A DNA stretch of 64,000 bases, from assembly GCA_025451845.1 (NCBI GenBank), contig JANWJS010000044.1:1-64000 (forward strand), read 5' to 3'. Numbering within the stretch: the stretch's first letter is position 1; each line of letters opens with the position of its first letter. The notes under the pieces were generated by a model. It worked only from the letters and a program-made list of their open reading frames with translations. It did no database searches and was not told the origin of the DNA. This document shows, one piece after another, positions 56,430 to 64,000 of the stretch. Source of the stretch: Steroidobacteraceae bacterium. GTDB lineage: Bacteria; Pseudomonadota; Gammaproteobacteria; Steroidobacterales; Steroidobacteraceae. Position numbers and translations under genes: made by a program.

Positions 56430-57809
56430 ATGACCTGTGGCATGATGACCCATAATACGAGCGGCGTGGGCCAGCGACCAGTGGCTGCATTTACGAAGAC
56501 GGAAAGTCAATGTGCTCGAATCGACGGCTCCGGCGGTCCGCCCACGGTGACTCTCCCGCAATTGCTCGCGATCGCAGCGGGCAACGGCCTCCAGTTCTAC
56601 GATTTTCTGGTCTACGCATTCTTCGCGACCCAGATCGGTGAGACTTTTTTCCCATCGCGGGATCGCACGGCGAGCCTGCTAGCCTCGCTTGCGACCTTCG
56701 GCGTCGGCTACCTCGCCCGGCCGATCGGTGCCGTCGTCGTCGGTGTTATGGGGGATCGTGTAGGTCGCAAACCGGCGATGATCCTGTCGTTTGCGCTGAT
56801 GGGCGTCGGAATCCTGGGGCTCAGCGTCACGCCGTCGTATGCCCAAATCGGGCTCGCGGCGCCGCTGCTTGCGATCGTGTTCCGGTTGGTCCAGGGATTC
56901 GCGCTCGGGGGCGAAGTAGGGCCCAGTACCACCCTCCTGATCGAGATCGCGCCGAAGACGCACCGCGGGCGGTATGTGTCGCTACAGTACGCGACCCAAG
57001 ACGCATCCATCCTCGCCGCGGGTGTGGTCGGCATGTGTCTCGCGCACTGGCTCGATGCGTCACAACTCGCGCGCTGGGGCTGGCGACTTGCTTTCGCGCT
57101 TGGCGCAGCGATTGTCCCCTTCGGACTGCTGCTCCGTCAGCGCGTACCCGAGACTCTGGCGCCCGTCGGGGGTGCCAGGCTCGCGGCCGAGCCGCAGCAG
57201 GGAGCACGTGCAGGCCGCATCGGCCGGACTCTGGTCCTGCTTTGCGCCTCCATGATCTGCTTCGTCACTCTAAATTACCTTACGACGTATGCCGTTCACA
57301 CGCTGCGCCTCATGGCGACGCCAGCGTTCGCAGCCACGGTCGTCATAGGGCTGGTAGGGGTCTGCTGCGATTTGCTCGGCGGATGGCTGACTGACCGGTT
57401 CGGGCGCAAGCGGGTAATGATGATCCCGTGGGCCATTCTTCTTGCCGGCACCGTCCTGCTCTTTGACTACATGATTAGAGCGCACACGATCTTCAGCCTG
57501 CTGGCAACATCCGCGCTGCTGGCGCTGCTGGTTGATATTTCGACAACGTCCGTCCTGGTCTCGGTCTGCGAATTGATGCCCCATGCGTCACGCTCGGCGT
57601 CCATCGGTACGTTGTATGCCATCTCGGCGACCATCTTTGGCGGCACCACACAATTCGTCGTGACTTGGTTGATTGCCAAGACCGGTAGCCCGCTCGCACC
57701 CGCTTGGTATATGAGCGGCGCGATCGCCGCCGGACTGCTTGCCATGTGGGGACTGCCTGAGACCGCACCTTCCCGAACTCAGGCGAATCCTGTGCGGACC
57801 GATAGTTGA
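56430..57809 (+). CDS. MFS transporter, metabolite:H+ symporter (MHS) type
   Basis: 459 residues, twelve helices. After a 40-residue hydrophilic start comes AAGNGLQFYDFLVYAFFATQ, characteristic of the MHS group, then the loop motif GVMGDRVGRKPAMI and GFALGGEVGPSTTLLIEIAP. Relatives carry organic acids or betaines into the cytoplasm. With the TonB receptor and transaminase nearby, it probably brings a substrate or its fragment across the inner membrane. Confidence 0.92.
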   Translation: MTCGMMTHNTSGVGQRPVAAFTKTESQCARIDGSGGPPTVTLPQLLAIAAGNGLQFYDFLVYAFFATQIGETFFPSRDRTASLLASLATFGVGYLARPIGAVVVGVMGDRVGRKPAMILSFALMGVGILGLSVTPSYAQIGLAAPLLAIVFRLVQGFALGGEVGPSTTLLIEIAPKTHRGRYVSLQYATQDASILAAGVVGMCLAHWLDASQLARWGWRLAFALGAAIVPFGLLLRQRVPETLAPVGGARLAAEPQQGARAGRIGRTLVLLCASMICFVTLNYLTTYAVHTLRLMATPAFAATVVIGLVGVCCDLLGGWLTDRFGRKRVMMIPWAILLAGTVLLFDYMIRAHTIFSLLATSALLALLVDISTTSVLVSVCELMPHASRSASIGTLYAISATIFGGTTQFVVTWLIAKTGSPLAPAWYMSGAIAAGLLAMWGLPETAPSRTQANPVRTDS

Positions 57810-58045
57810 TGTCACTAGCCCGAAGTGTGGAGTAAGTCACAGTTAGAGCAGCGTGCTCTCGTCTTCCCCTTCCCATGCTGCACCGGCCGGCGGAGCCTCG
57901 GCGGCTGCGCGATGGTGATGCGCGCCCGGATCACTGCTCCCGCGCATCTATAATAGAACGCAGATCGGTAGAATCGCGCTTGCACATTGCGGCCGCGAAA
58001 CACAGGCGCGAAGTGGCAATCGCCGCCTCCGCACCCGCGACGCGG

Positions 58046-58528
58046 TCAACCTTGTGTGCGCTCGTAGAGGCTGGCCTTCGAGGGAATCTGTGCTTCCATT
58101 TCGCGGGCGATCTTGCTCCCCTTGGCAATCACGCTCCTTTTAGTCTCTCGGGATTGCAGCCGAAACTCCATCGCGAGCGAGCCGATCAGCTTCCCCGATG
58201 CGTCATGAAGCGGCAGCGACACGTCGAATCCATCACTTTCCTTGACGGCATAGGGTCGGCTCGTCCTCATCACGCGAAGATCGCCGCTCTCGCAGCGTTC
58301 GCCGACATCTCCCGCGTCAGTGGACGCAATCGAATGGCAGCCATGAGCCGAATGAACGGAAATACCGACCTCGGTCAATTCCGGATGCGCCGACATGGCC
58401 TTGATGACCAGATGCTGCGCGAGGCTCTCTTTGGCCGCACCGGCGATGCTGACACTGACTCCGGTCAGCAGGCATAGCGCCCCAAGGATCACGGGCTTCC
58501 AGGGCGCGGAATGACTCAAAACTTTCAT
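58046..58528 (-). CDS. Small exported protein, sensor-domain-like
   Basis: 160 residues. ATG 58528 is preceded by GAGAGGGAAG. The signal peptide is about residues 1-32 (ending SIAGA). The mature part includes VSLPLHDASGKLIGSLAMEF, similar to the second half of Cache/PAS-type periplasmic sensor domains, and two cysteines (HGCHSIAST, ERCESGD). No partner domain is present. Function unknown. Confidence 0.7.
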   Translation of the reverse strand: MKVLSHSAPWKPVILGALCLLTGVSVSIAGAAKESLAQHLVIKAMSAHPELTEVGISVHSAHGCHSIASTDAGDVGERCESGDLRVMRTSRPYAVKESDGFDVSLPLHDASGKLIGSLAMEFRLQSRETKRSVIAKGSKIAREMEAQIPSKASLYERTQG

Positions 58529-58941
58529 CTTCCCTCTCAATACCACTTAGTGTCGCGATTGCCGAATGGCAACGCGTAAGGGATCCGTATCTCACGGGCT
58601 GACACGCATGTCAGTCGCTATCTGCTGGAGTGTCCTCTTCGCTCTTCGTCGTCTACTTCACTCGCTTGCTCCTCTCGGTAGTATACCAAGGGAGACTCCG
58701 AACTATTCAGGCCACCTCGGCGCGCGCTGGCCCGGATATAACGGGTAAGAGTTCAAGCGGATCGCGGCCGTGCCCAGGACAACCGAGAGAATTACACTAG
58801 CCGGCCGCGGGGCCGCCTGCTCATCTCACTGTCATGGTGTCAGGTCTTTCGGGGGTGGGGTAAGGGAAAATCGAGCGTCCCGAGGCCAGAAGGGGCGCAG
58901 AGCGGGCAAGAGGGGGGGGGCCGCTCTCCACCCCGCTGGCC
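58529..58941. other. Intergenic region with inverted repeats
   Basis: 413 bases without a convincing gene. An exact repeat TGACA-CGCA-TGTCA (58600-58613) and a CCCG/CGGG stem around 58730-58745 may regulate the leftward small exported protein. A run of nine G (58912-58920) lies in the terminator loop near the right end. Confidence 0.5.
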
Positions 58942-58943
58942 TC
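58882..58943 (-). terminator. Large stem-loop after the TonB receptor gene
   Basis: GAGGCCAG (58882-58889) pairs with CTGGCCTC (58936-58943), GGGG with CCCC, and AGAGCGG with CCGCTCT, giving about 19 pairs around a purine-rich loop. It touches the receptor stop codon. On the minus strand a short U run (ATTTTCC) follows about fourteen bases later, so it is an imperfect intrinsic terminator. Confidence 0.5.
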
Positions 58944-61900
58944 AAAACTGCGCGGTCATTTCCGCAAATATCTCGCGGCCGAAGTTATCGTAGATCCCAG
59001 TGAAGAGATTTCCGTTCAGCAGCAGCGGATTGGCGCCGTAGCCAATGATGGGCGGCTTCTTGCCAAAGAGGTTGTTGACGCCCAAGTGCACGTCGAAGTG
59101 CTCGAAGGTGTAGCCAGTGTCGAGATCGAAATAATTGTAGGCCGGCACGTGTGAGTCGATCGGGTTGACCGTCTCCCCGCTGAAGTAGGGGCTGGTGCCT
59201 TCGAAGCTCATCGCACCGATGTACCGCCAGTTGAGGGAAACCTCGACATTACCTTTCGTCCAGGTCGAGCGCAGGGTATGACGCCAGTAGGGAATCGGCG
59301 AAGTCGGTCCCACGCCGGAGCAGCTCGCGCCGTACAGGTCGGAACAGTCGACCAGCGGTACGGCGGGGTTCACCGAGATCGGATTGTCGAGGAGCCTGCT
59401 GCCGTTGAACGTGAAGCTCAGCCGGCCCGCCGGGCCCAGCGGGAGGAGGTACTGTCCGGCGATATCGATACCGCTCTCACCGTAGCTGCCCGTGTTGGCG
59501 CGGGTCTGCAGGATCCGCCCGGAGACCAGCGAGCCGCCCGCGCCGCGGATGACCAGGTTGCAGAAAATCGGGTTGCCGCTCGCCAGGCAACCGCTGAGCG
59601 ACTGCTTCGCGGCGATCGAGCCGATGTAGTCCTTGATCCGGATCCGCCAGTAGTCGACGCTGAGCAGCAGGCTCGGCGCCCAGTCGAAATTGGTGAGCAC
59701 GACGCCGGCGGTGAACGAGCTGCCCTTCTCTGGAGTGAGATTCGGATTGCCTCCGGAGAGGACAGTCACACCATTGGCCAACGGGATATGCCCGTACTGC
59801 GCGGCTGTCACGCCGGTCAGCGCGCACTCGGCCTGGCTTGCCGTTGGGGTCGGCCCGCTGCAGGGGTCGGCGATCTGCTGCGTTCCCGCGCTCTGCGCCA
59901 GGAACAGCTCGTGACCATTCGCGGCCCGGACGGCGCGGCTGTAGCTCGCCCGGAATCTCACCGTCCGGATCAGGGCCCAATCAGCGCCGAGATTGTACGC
60001 GTTGACCTTCCCTTGCGGCCGGTAGCTGGCGTACCGGTCGGCGAGGTCGAGGTTGAGCGATTCGGCGAACGGCTTGTCCTTGAGGAGCGGCACTTTCAAC
60101 TCCGAGTAGATCTCCGCGACGTGAAAACTGCCCTTGGTCGGTAGAGACCCGTACAGCACGTTGCTCGCATACATGAGGTCGCCGGCGCTCATGGCGGCGC
60201 CCGGCTGATTGTCGATCGCCTCATCCCGATACTGGGCGCCCAAGGCGAGTCCCAGGGAATCGCTCGCCCAGGGGCTCTTCAGTCCGTACGCGCCCAAGTC
60301 GCCGATGACCCCGGTGCTGAGAATCGTCTGGGTGGCAGAGCCGACGTTGCCGCCCCCTTCGGTGATGTAACCGAGCGCCGCCGGCGTCACGCCGCCGGTC
60401 CGCCAGATGTCGTACGGCACGCAGCTCGGATCGGTCCCATCGACTACGGATTGGCACGTCGGCTTGCCGCCGACGCTCACCACGTCAAGAGCGTTGGTGA
60501 CGTTGGCGATCGAGATGTCGTTGGTCACGCGCTCTTGGTAGGTGACCTTGCCGTAGTTCACGTTCGCATCGTATGTCCAGTTCTCGTCGAGGGCTCCCTT
60601 GACGCCGAGCACCAGGCGCGAGGACGTGTGACGGAATGAATCCTGCAAGGAGCCACCCTCGACGTTGCGCCTGCCGATACCGATCTGCGCAACGTCGGTT
60701 GCCGCCAGCCCGTTGGCGGAGCATAGAGTGCTCACCTCGTCGGCCGAGAGCAGCGGGTCGCTGCACGGGATGGAATAGGTCTGCGGACCGGCGTTGGTCC
60801 AGGCCGTGCCCGAGGGCTCGTATTGCAGCGTCGTGTAATCGTGCATGAACTGCCCTTCCAGGTACAGCTGCGCATGCTCGTTGAATGTATAATGGGCGAA
60901 GACGCCCGCGTTCCAGCGGGTGTCGGGCCGCTGCAAACTCTCCGGAGCCGTGAAGTTGTAGCCGTCCCCGGCCGCGTACGGACGCAGCGTGTTACCTGCT
61001 GCCCCGAGAGTGTACGCGTTGCCCGACGGGTCGACGAACTGTCCGGCGGCAGCGCTGCCGTCGAGCAGGCAGCCGTAGGAGGTGGGGGTCGTTTCCTGCA
61101 GGGTGCAGGCGCTCGTATCGCGGCTCGACGCAAGGAAGCCCGCGCTGCGGCGGTAGCCGGCGTAGAGCTCGACGTGCCCTGCGCCACCGGAGAAGCCAGT
61201 GCCGTAGACCCCCGCGAGGTTGACCGTGCCCCCGTCGAAGACGCTGCCGGTCGGCGGGTTGACGCCGCCCGCGCTCATGATGGAGTGCAGGCCGGTATCG
61301 CCGTTATTGTCATAGAAGCCGCTCCCCTGCGCGCTGAATTTGGTCCCCGTGTAATCGGTATCCATCACGAAGTTCACGACACCGGCCTCAGCGTCGGAGC
61401 CGTATATGGCGGAGGCGCCGCCCGTCAATACTTCGACCCTTTTGATGAGAAGCTCCGGGATCGTGTGGAGGTCCGCCGACGGATTGACGGCATCGCCCGG
61501 GTTGATCCGCTGCCCGTTCATGAGCACCAGGGTCCTGAACGCGCCGATACCACGCAAGTCGACCGTGGCTGTCCCGGTCAGCGGAGTCTGACTGATGCCG
61601 ACTCCGGAGTCGGTTAAGCCCGCGTCGGTCTGCGGCAGGCTGATCATCAGATCCTCGGTCTTGGCCGCGCCTTCATGCAGCAGGTCACTAGCGCCGACGA
61701 TGGTGATCGGTGCCGGACTGCTGGCGTTCGGTGTCTTGAAGCGCGTGCCGGTGACGACCACCTCCTGGAGCGAAGTTGCACTGCTGGCACCGGAGTCTGC
61801 CGCTACGGCAGGACTCCCCGCAGTCGCTCCTCCAGCCACCTGAGCCAGCCGAAACGGCCCGGAAGAGTCGCTCTTCCCCTCCTTTCGCTGCGCAACGGCT

Positions 61901-62298
61901 TCATCAGCCTCATCTGCGTGCCCAACCGTCCCAGACGCACCCGCCGGCGGGACGCGGCCGGTTGGAGGATCTGCGGGGTGCCCAGCGCCCGCGGGCACGA
62001 TGGTCACCGCGGTGGCATCGACATAGCGGTACGTCAGTCCCGTACCGCTCAGCAATCGGCTCAAGGCTTCGTCCGCCGTCAGATTGCCCGACGCTCCGGA
62101 CGTGCGCAGATCCGTCACCTCGGACGTGAAATAAAGGACCTGCATGTCCCGGCTTTGAGCGAGCTCCGTGAGCGCGGGACCCAGAGCTTGCGACGGGATG
62201 CTCGTCTCGATCCGAGTGATCGCCGCCTTCGCCCCGTCCGCGTGACACAGCCCTCCGACCGATACGCAGATACCGGTCGCGATCAGTGCCGTACGCAT
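58942..62298 (-). CDS. TonB-dependent receptor with STN signalling domain
   Basis: 1118 residues from ATG 62298 (GGGAG upstream; an earlier in-frame start adds 27 non-signal residues). Signal peptide about 1-25; STN domain about 30-105 (IPSQALGPALTELAQSRDMQ, ALSRLLSGTGLTYRY); a long low-complexity linker; TonB box SLQEVVVTGTRF; plug (VEVLTGGASAIYGSDAEAGV); barrel ending EMTAQF. The STN domain pairs it with the FecR encoded just upstream. The substrate is unknown. Confidence 0.93.
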   Translation of the reverse strand: MRTALIATGICVSVGGLCHADGAKAAITRIETSIPSQALGPALTELAQSRDMQVLYFTSEVTDLRTSGASGNLTADEALSRLLSGTGLTYRYVDATAVTIVPAGAGHPADPPTGRVPPAGASGTVGHADEADEAVAQRKEGKSDSSGPFRLAQVAGGATAGSPAVAADSGASSATSLQEVVVTGTRFKTPNASSPAPITIVGASDLLHEGAAKTEDLMISLPQTDAGLTDSGVGISQTPLTGTATVDLRGIGAFRTLVLMNGQRINPGDAVNPSADLHTIPELLIKRVEVLTGGASAIYGSDAEAGVVNFVMDTDYTGTKFSAQGSGFYDNNGDTGLHSIMSAGGVNPPTGSVFDGGTVNLAGVYGTGFSGGAGHVELYAGYRRSAGFLASSRDTSACTLQETTPTSYGCLLDGSAAAGQFVDPSGNAYTLGAAGNTLRPYAAGDGYNFTAPESLQRPDTRWNAGVFAHYTFNEHAQLYLEGQFMHDYTTLQYEPSGTAWTNAGPQTYSIPCSDPLLSADEVSTLCSANGLAATDVAQIGIGRRNVEGGSLQDSFRHTSSRLVLGVKGALDENWTYDANVNYGKVTYQERVTNDISIANVTNALDVVSVGGKPTCQSVVDGTDPSCVPYDIWRTGGVTPAALGYITEGGGNVGSATQTILSTGVIGDLGAYGLKSPWASDSLGLALGAQYRDEAIDNQPGAAMSAGDLMYASNVLYGSLPTKGSFHVAEIYSELKVPLLKDKPFAESLNLDLADRYASYRPQGKVNAYNLGADWALIRTVRFRASYSRAVRAANGHELFLAQSAGTQQIADPCSGPTPTASQAECALTGVTAAQYGHIPLANGVTVLSGGNPNLTPEKGSSFTAGVVLTNFDWAPSLLLSVDYWRIRIKDYIGSIAAKQSLSGCLASGNPIFCNLVIRGAGGSLVSGRILQTRANTGSYGESGIDIAGQYLLPLGPAGRLSFTFNGSRLLDNPISVNPAVPLVDCSDLYGASCSGVGPTSPIPYWRHTLRSTWTKGNVEVSLNWRYIGAMSFEGTSPYFSGETVNPIDSHVPAYNYFDLDTGYTFEHFDVHLGVNNLFGKKPPIIGYGANPLLLNGNLFTGIYDNFGREIFAEMTAQF

Positions 62299-62399
62299 GA
62301 TGATGGAACTCCCGCCCCCCAGGAGGCTTCTTGTGGCCGCGGCACGATGCAACGGCTCGTTGTGACAGTAGAGCGGCATGACACGAAAAGTGGGTCTAC

Positions 62400-63485
62400 C
62401 TATTGCCGTCCGCGCTTGCTGACTCTGATCTCTGTTTTGGTCTCGACAACCTGCAGGCTCGGCTGCGCCCGCAGGAAACCGATCAATGAGTTCGGGTCCG
62501 CCGAGGAATACACGCCGCTGATGCCGACCCTGCGCAAGTCGGGATCCGCTATCACCAGGCGGCGCGTGCTGTAGAGATTGAACTGCTCCGCGACCTTCTC
62601 GAGTGGCGTGTCATCGAACACGAGCTGTTGGTGTAGCCAAGCGGTGGCCGCGGCGACGTCTGCGCGCTTCGGCGGCTGTACGTCATCGGCGAGCACGATG
62701 ACCTGCTGACCCGCGGATGCTAGGACCGGTGTCAGGTCCCTGAGAGAGTGCCGTGCATCCGCCAGGAAGGAAGTCGTCCGTCCTGCTTCATAGGCTTCGT
62801 CCGGCGACTGCGCGACGGCCACTCGGCCTTCCAGTACCGTAACCACCATTCCATTGGGCTCCCGGTCCACATCAAACTGTGTGCCCACCGCCCGTACCGC
62901 GGTGTCGCCGCTGCGCACGACGAAGGGCCGGCCCGGCTCGTCAACGTCGTGGAAGAATGCCTGGCCCCGCAGGAGATCGATCTCACGATCGTGCCTGGAG
63001 ATACGCACTCTGATGGTCGTCAGCGCGTTCAGGGTCACTGTGGAGCCGTCTGCAAGAACGAGCGTGCGTTGCTCGCCGATCCCAGTGCTGTAGGTGCCGC
63101 GCTCGCCGAAGAGCCAGGCCCCTACGGCAATTAGGAGAGCGACGGCTGCGAGCGACGCTGGGAGCGCGAGCCGGTGTGCGTGACGAGGGACAGGCCGGCT
63201 CGCGGCGACCGGCCGCGACAACCGCACAACGTTGCCATCGCTGCTGCTGCGCGCCAGGGAGAGAAGCGCTTGAAGATCTATGCGACCTTCCGGGTCCACA
63301 GTCGGTAGCTCGGACCACCCCGCTGCGATCTCCAGGTACGCTTGGATGTGCTCCGGCGATGTGTGCAGCCACTTCTCGAACTGCGCGCGCAATGCGGGCG
63401 TGACATCACCCGCGCGAAAATCGACGAACCACGCAGACGCTTCCGCCAGCGTGTTCGCTCTCAAGAATGAAGTGCGGGTGACCAT
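62400..63485 (-). CDS. FecR family anti-sigma regulator
   Basis: 361 residues. N-terminal sigma-binding domain (AEASAWFVDFRAGDVTPALR), one membrane helix (about 107-125, LPASLAAVALLIAVGAWLF), FecR domain (LVLADGSTVTLNALTTIRVR, AVGTQFDVDREP) and a C-terminal STN-contact segment. It lies between the sigma gene and its receptor. Confidence 0.92.
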   Translation of the reverse strand: MVTRTSFLRANTLAEASAWFVDFRAGDVTPALRAQFEKWLHTSPEHIQAYLEIAAGWSELPTVDPEGRIDLQALLSLARSSSDGNVVRLSRPVAASRPVPRHAHRLALPASLAAVALLIAVGAWLFGERGTYSTGIGEQRTLVLADGSTVTLNALTTIRVRISRHDREIDLLRGQAFFHDVDEPGRPFVVRSGDTAVRAVGTQFDVDREPNGMVVTVLEGRVAVAQSPDEAYEAGRTTSFLADARHSLRDLTPVLASAGQQVIVLADDVQPPKRADVAAATAWLHQQLVFDDTPLEKVAEQFNLYSTRRLVIADPDLRRVGISGVYSSADPNSLIGFLRAQPSLQVVETKTEIRVSKRGRQ

Positions 63486-63499
63486 GCGGCGGTGGCCTA

Positions 63500-64000
63500 C
63501 TAGGCCTCCACGTTCCCGTCGCGGCTCTTGCGGCAGTGCTCTGCCGCGCGGGCGAGATATTTCTTGGCCGTCTCCCGGGCCACACCCATCTGATCCGCGA
63601 TCTCCTGAACGGTGAATCCACCGATCCGGTGCAGGACGAGGGCCGCTCCCACCCTCGGGGGCAGACGGGCCAGGATCCGCTCGAGCCGCTCGACCCGCTG
63701 TGCGTTTTCGGTCCTTGCCGTCGGATCCTCATCGGCAGGCGAGGTCAGATCCGATACCGCGTCCGTAATGTCGACGAATGAGGGGCCCGCCGATTGGCGC
63801 AGCGCATGCTGGTGCAGCACGTGCCCGGCCACTGTGAAGAGATAGGCCTCAGGATTGCGGATAGTCTCCTGGTGACTGACCCGCAGCAGCCGCAGAAACA
63901 CCTCCTGAGCGAGATCCGGCACATCGTGCACGTTCCGCAGGCGGACGGACAGGAAGCGGCGCAACCGCCGTCCGTACTGGCTCGCGATCGAGGCAACGAA
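63500..64000 (-). CDS. ECF sigma factor, FecI-like (5' end outside the window)
   Basis: At least 166 residues are visible; the frame stays open to the right edge (FVASIASQYGRRLRRFLSVR), so the true start is beyond 64000. Region 2 (VHDVPDLAQEVFLRLLRVSH) and the region 4 helix-turn-helix (FTVQEIADQMGVARETAKKY) are clear. The FecR gene begins fifteen bases downstream. A TTG at 63964 could be taken as a start, but it would cut region 2. Confidence 0.88.
   Translation of the reverse strand, partial: FVASIASQYGRRLRRFLSVRLRNVHDVPDLAQEVFLRLLRVSHQETIRNPEAYLFTVAGHVLHQHALRQSAGPSFVDITDAVSDLTSPADEDPTARTENAQRVERLERILARLPPRVGAALVLHRIGGFTVQEIADQMGVARETAKKYLARAAEHCRKSRDGNVEA

Overview
The window is about 64 kb of GC-rich bacterial chromosome, most likely from a gammaproteobacterium. 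The evidence is a complete System I cytochrome c maturation operon, a TPP-riboswitch thi operon, several TonB-dependent receptors with FecI/FecR pairs, YceH, NnrU and SYLF proteins. The overall flavour resembles Steroidobacteraceae or Nevskiales relatives, but that rank is inference only. I see no integrase, transposase, CRISPR array, rRNA or phage module.

Layout. (1) 6-354, minus: a tRNA-Leu(UAA) gene split in its anticodon by a 262-base group I intron. (2) 528-6981: ccmABCDEFGHI, a full haem export and cytochrome c assembly operon, including a 54-residue CcmD. (3) 7186-7575: a KGG-repeat stress-type protein. (4) 7745-14048: TPP riboswitch and thiC-thiO-thiS-thiG-thiE-thiF-thiD, with ThiF fused to a rhodanese domain and lacking the usual zinc cysteines. 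(5) 14246-19775: an S41 lipoprotein protease, an orphan histidine kinase, a TPR/glycine-rich membrane protein and an Na+/H+ antiporter. (6) 19912-24561: ECF sigma, FecR and an STN-type TonB receptor. (7) 24590-34461: envelope and accessory genes, including a two-ExxE membrane protein with a 53-residue partner, a PilZ protein that reads antisense through a YVTN beta-propeller remnant, a glycosyltransferase, NnrU, a sulfotransferase plus flippase-like pair, YceH, a CPBP protease and an SDR. (8) 34542-39985: a PCMT-like methyltransferase, a Tat-exported molybdenum hydroxylase pair and an LVIVD-repeat protein. (9) 40344-43945: a FadN-type beta-oxidation fusion enzyme and a thiolase. (10) 44009-49543: an aspartic protease, a SYLF protein, an ankyrin protein whose 5' end is missing behind an AT-rich patch, a Uma2 protein, a GH39 glycosidase and DoxX. 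(11) 49759-57809: a possible catabolic island (C45 acyltransferase/hydrolase, class III transaminase, GntR regulator, TonB receptor, MFS transporter). (12) 58046-64000, minus: a small exported protein and a second sigma-FecR-STN receptor system that runs off the right edge.

How the genes work together. The ccm genes move and attach haem to apocytochromes in the periplasm. The thi operon makes both halves of thiamine under TPP control. Two surface-signalling receptor systems and one GntR-linked receptor point to a lifestyle of scavenging large or scarce substrates. The most unusual element is the tRNA-Leu intron. The least explained functional group is the 49.8-57.8 kb island. All family names come from reading motifs by eye; no database search was run.
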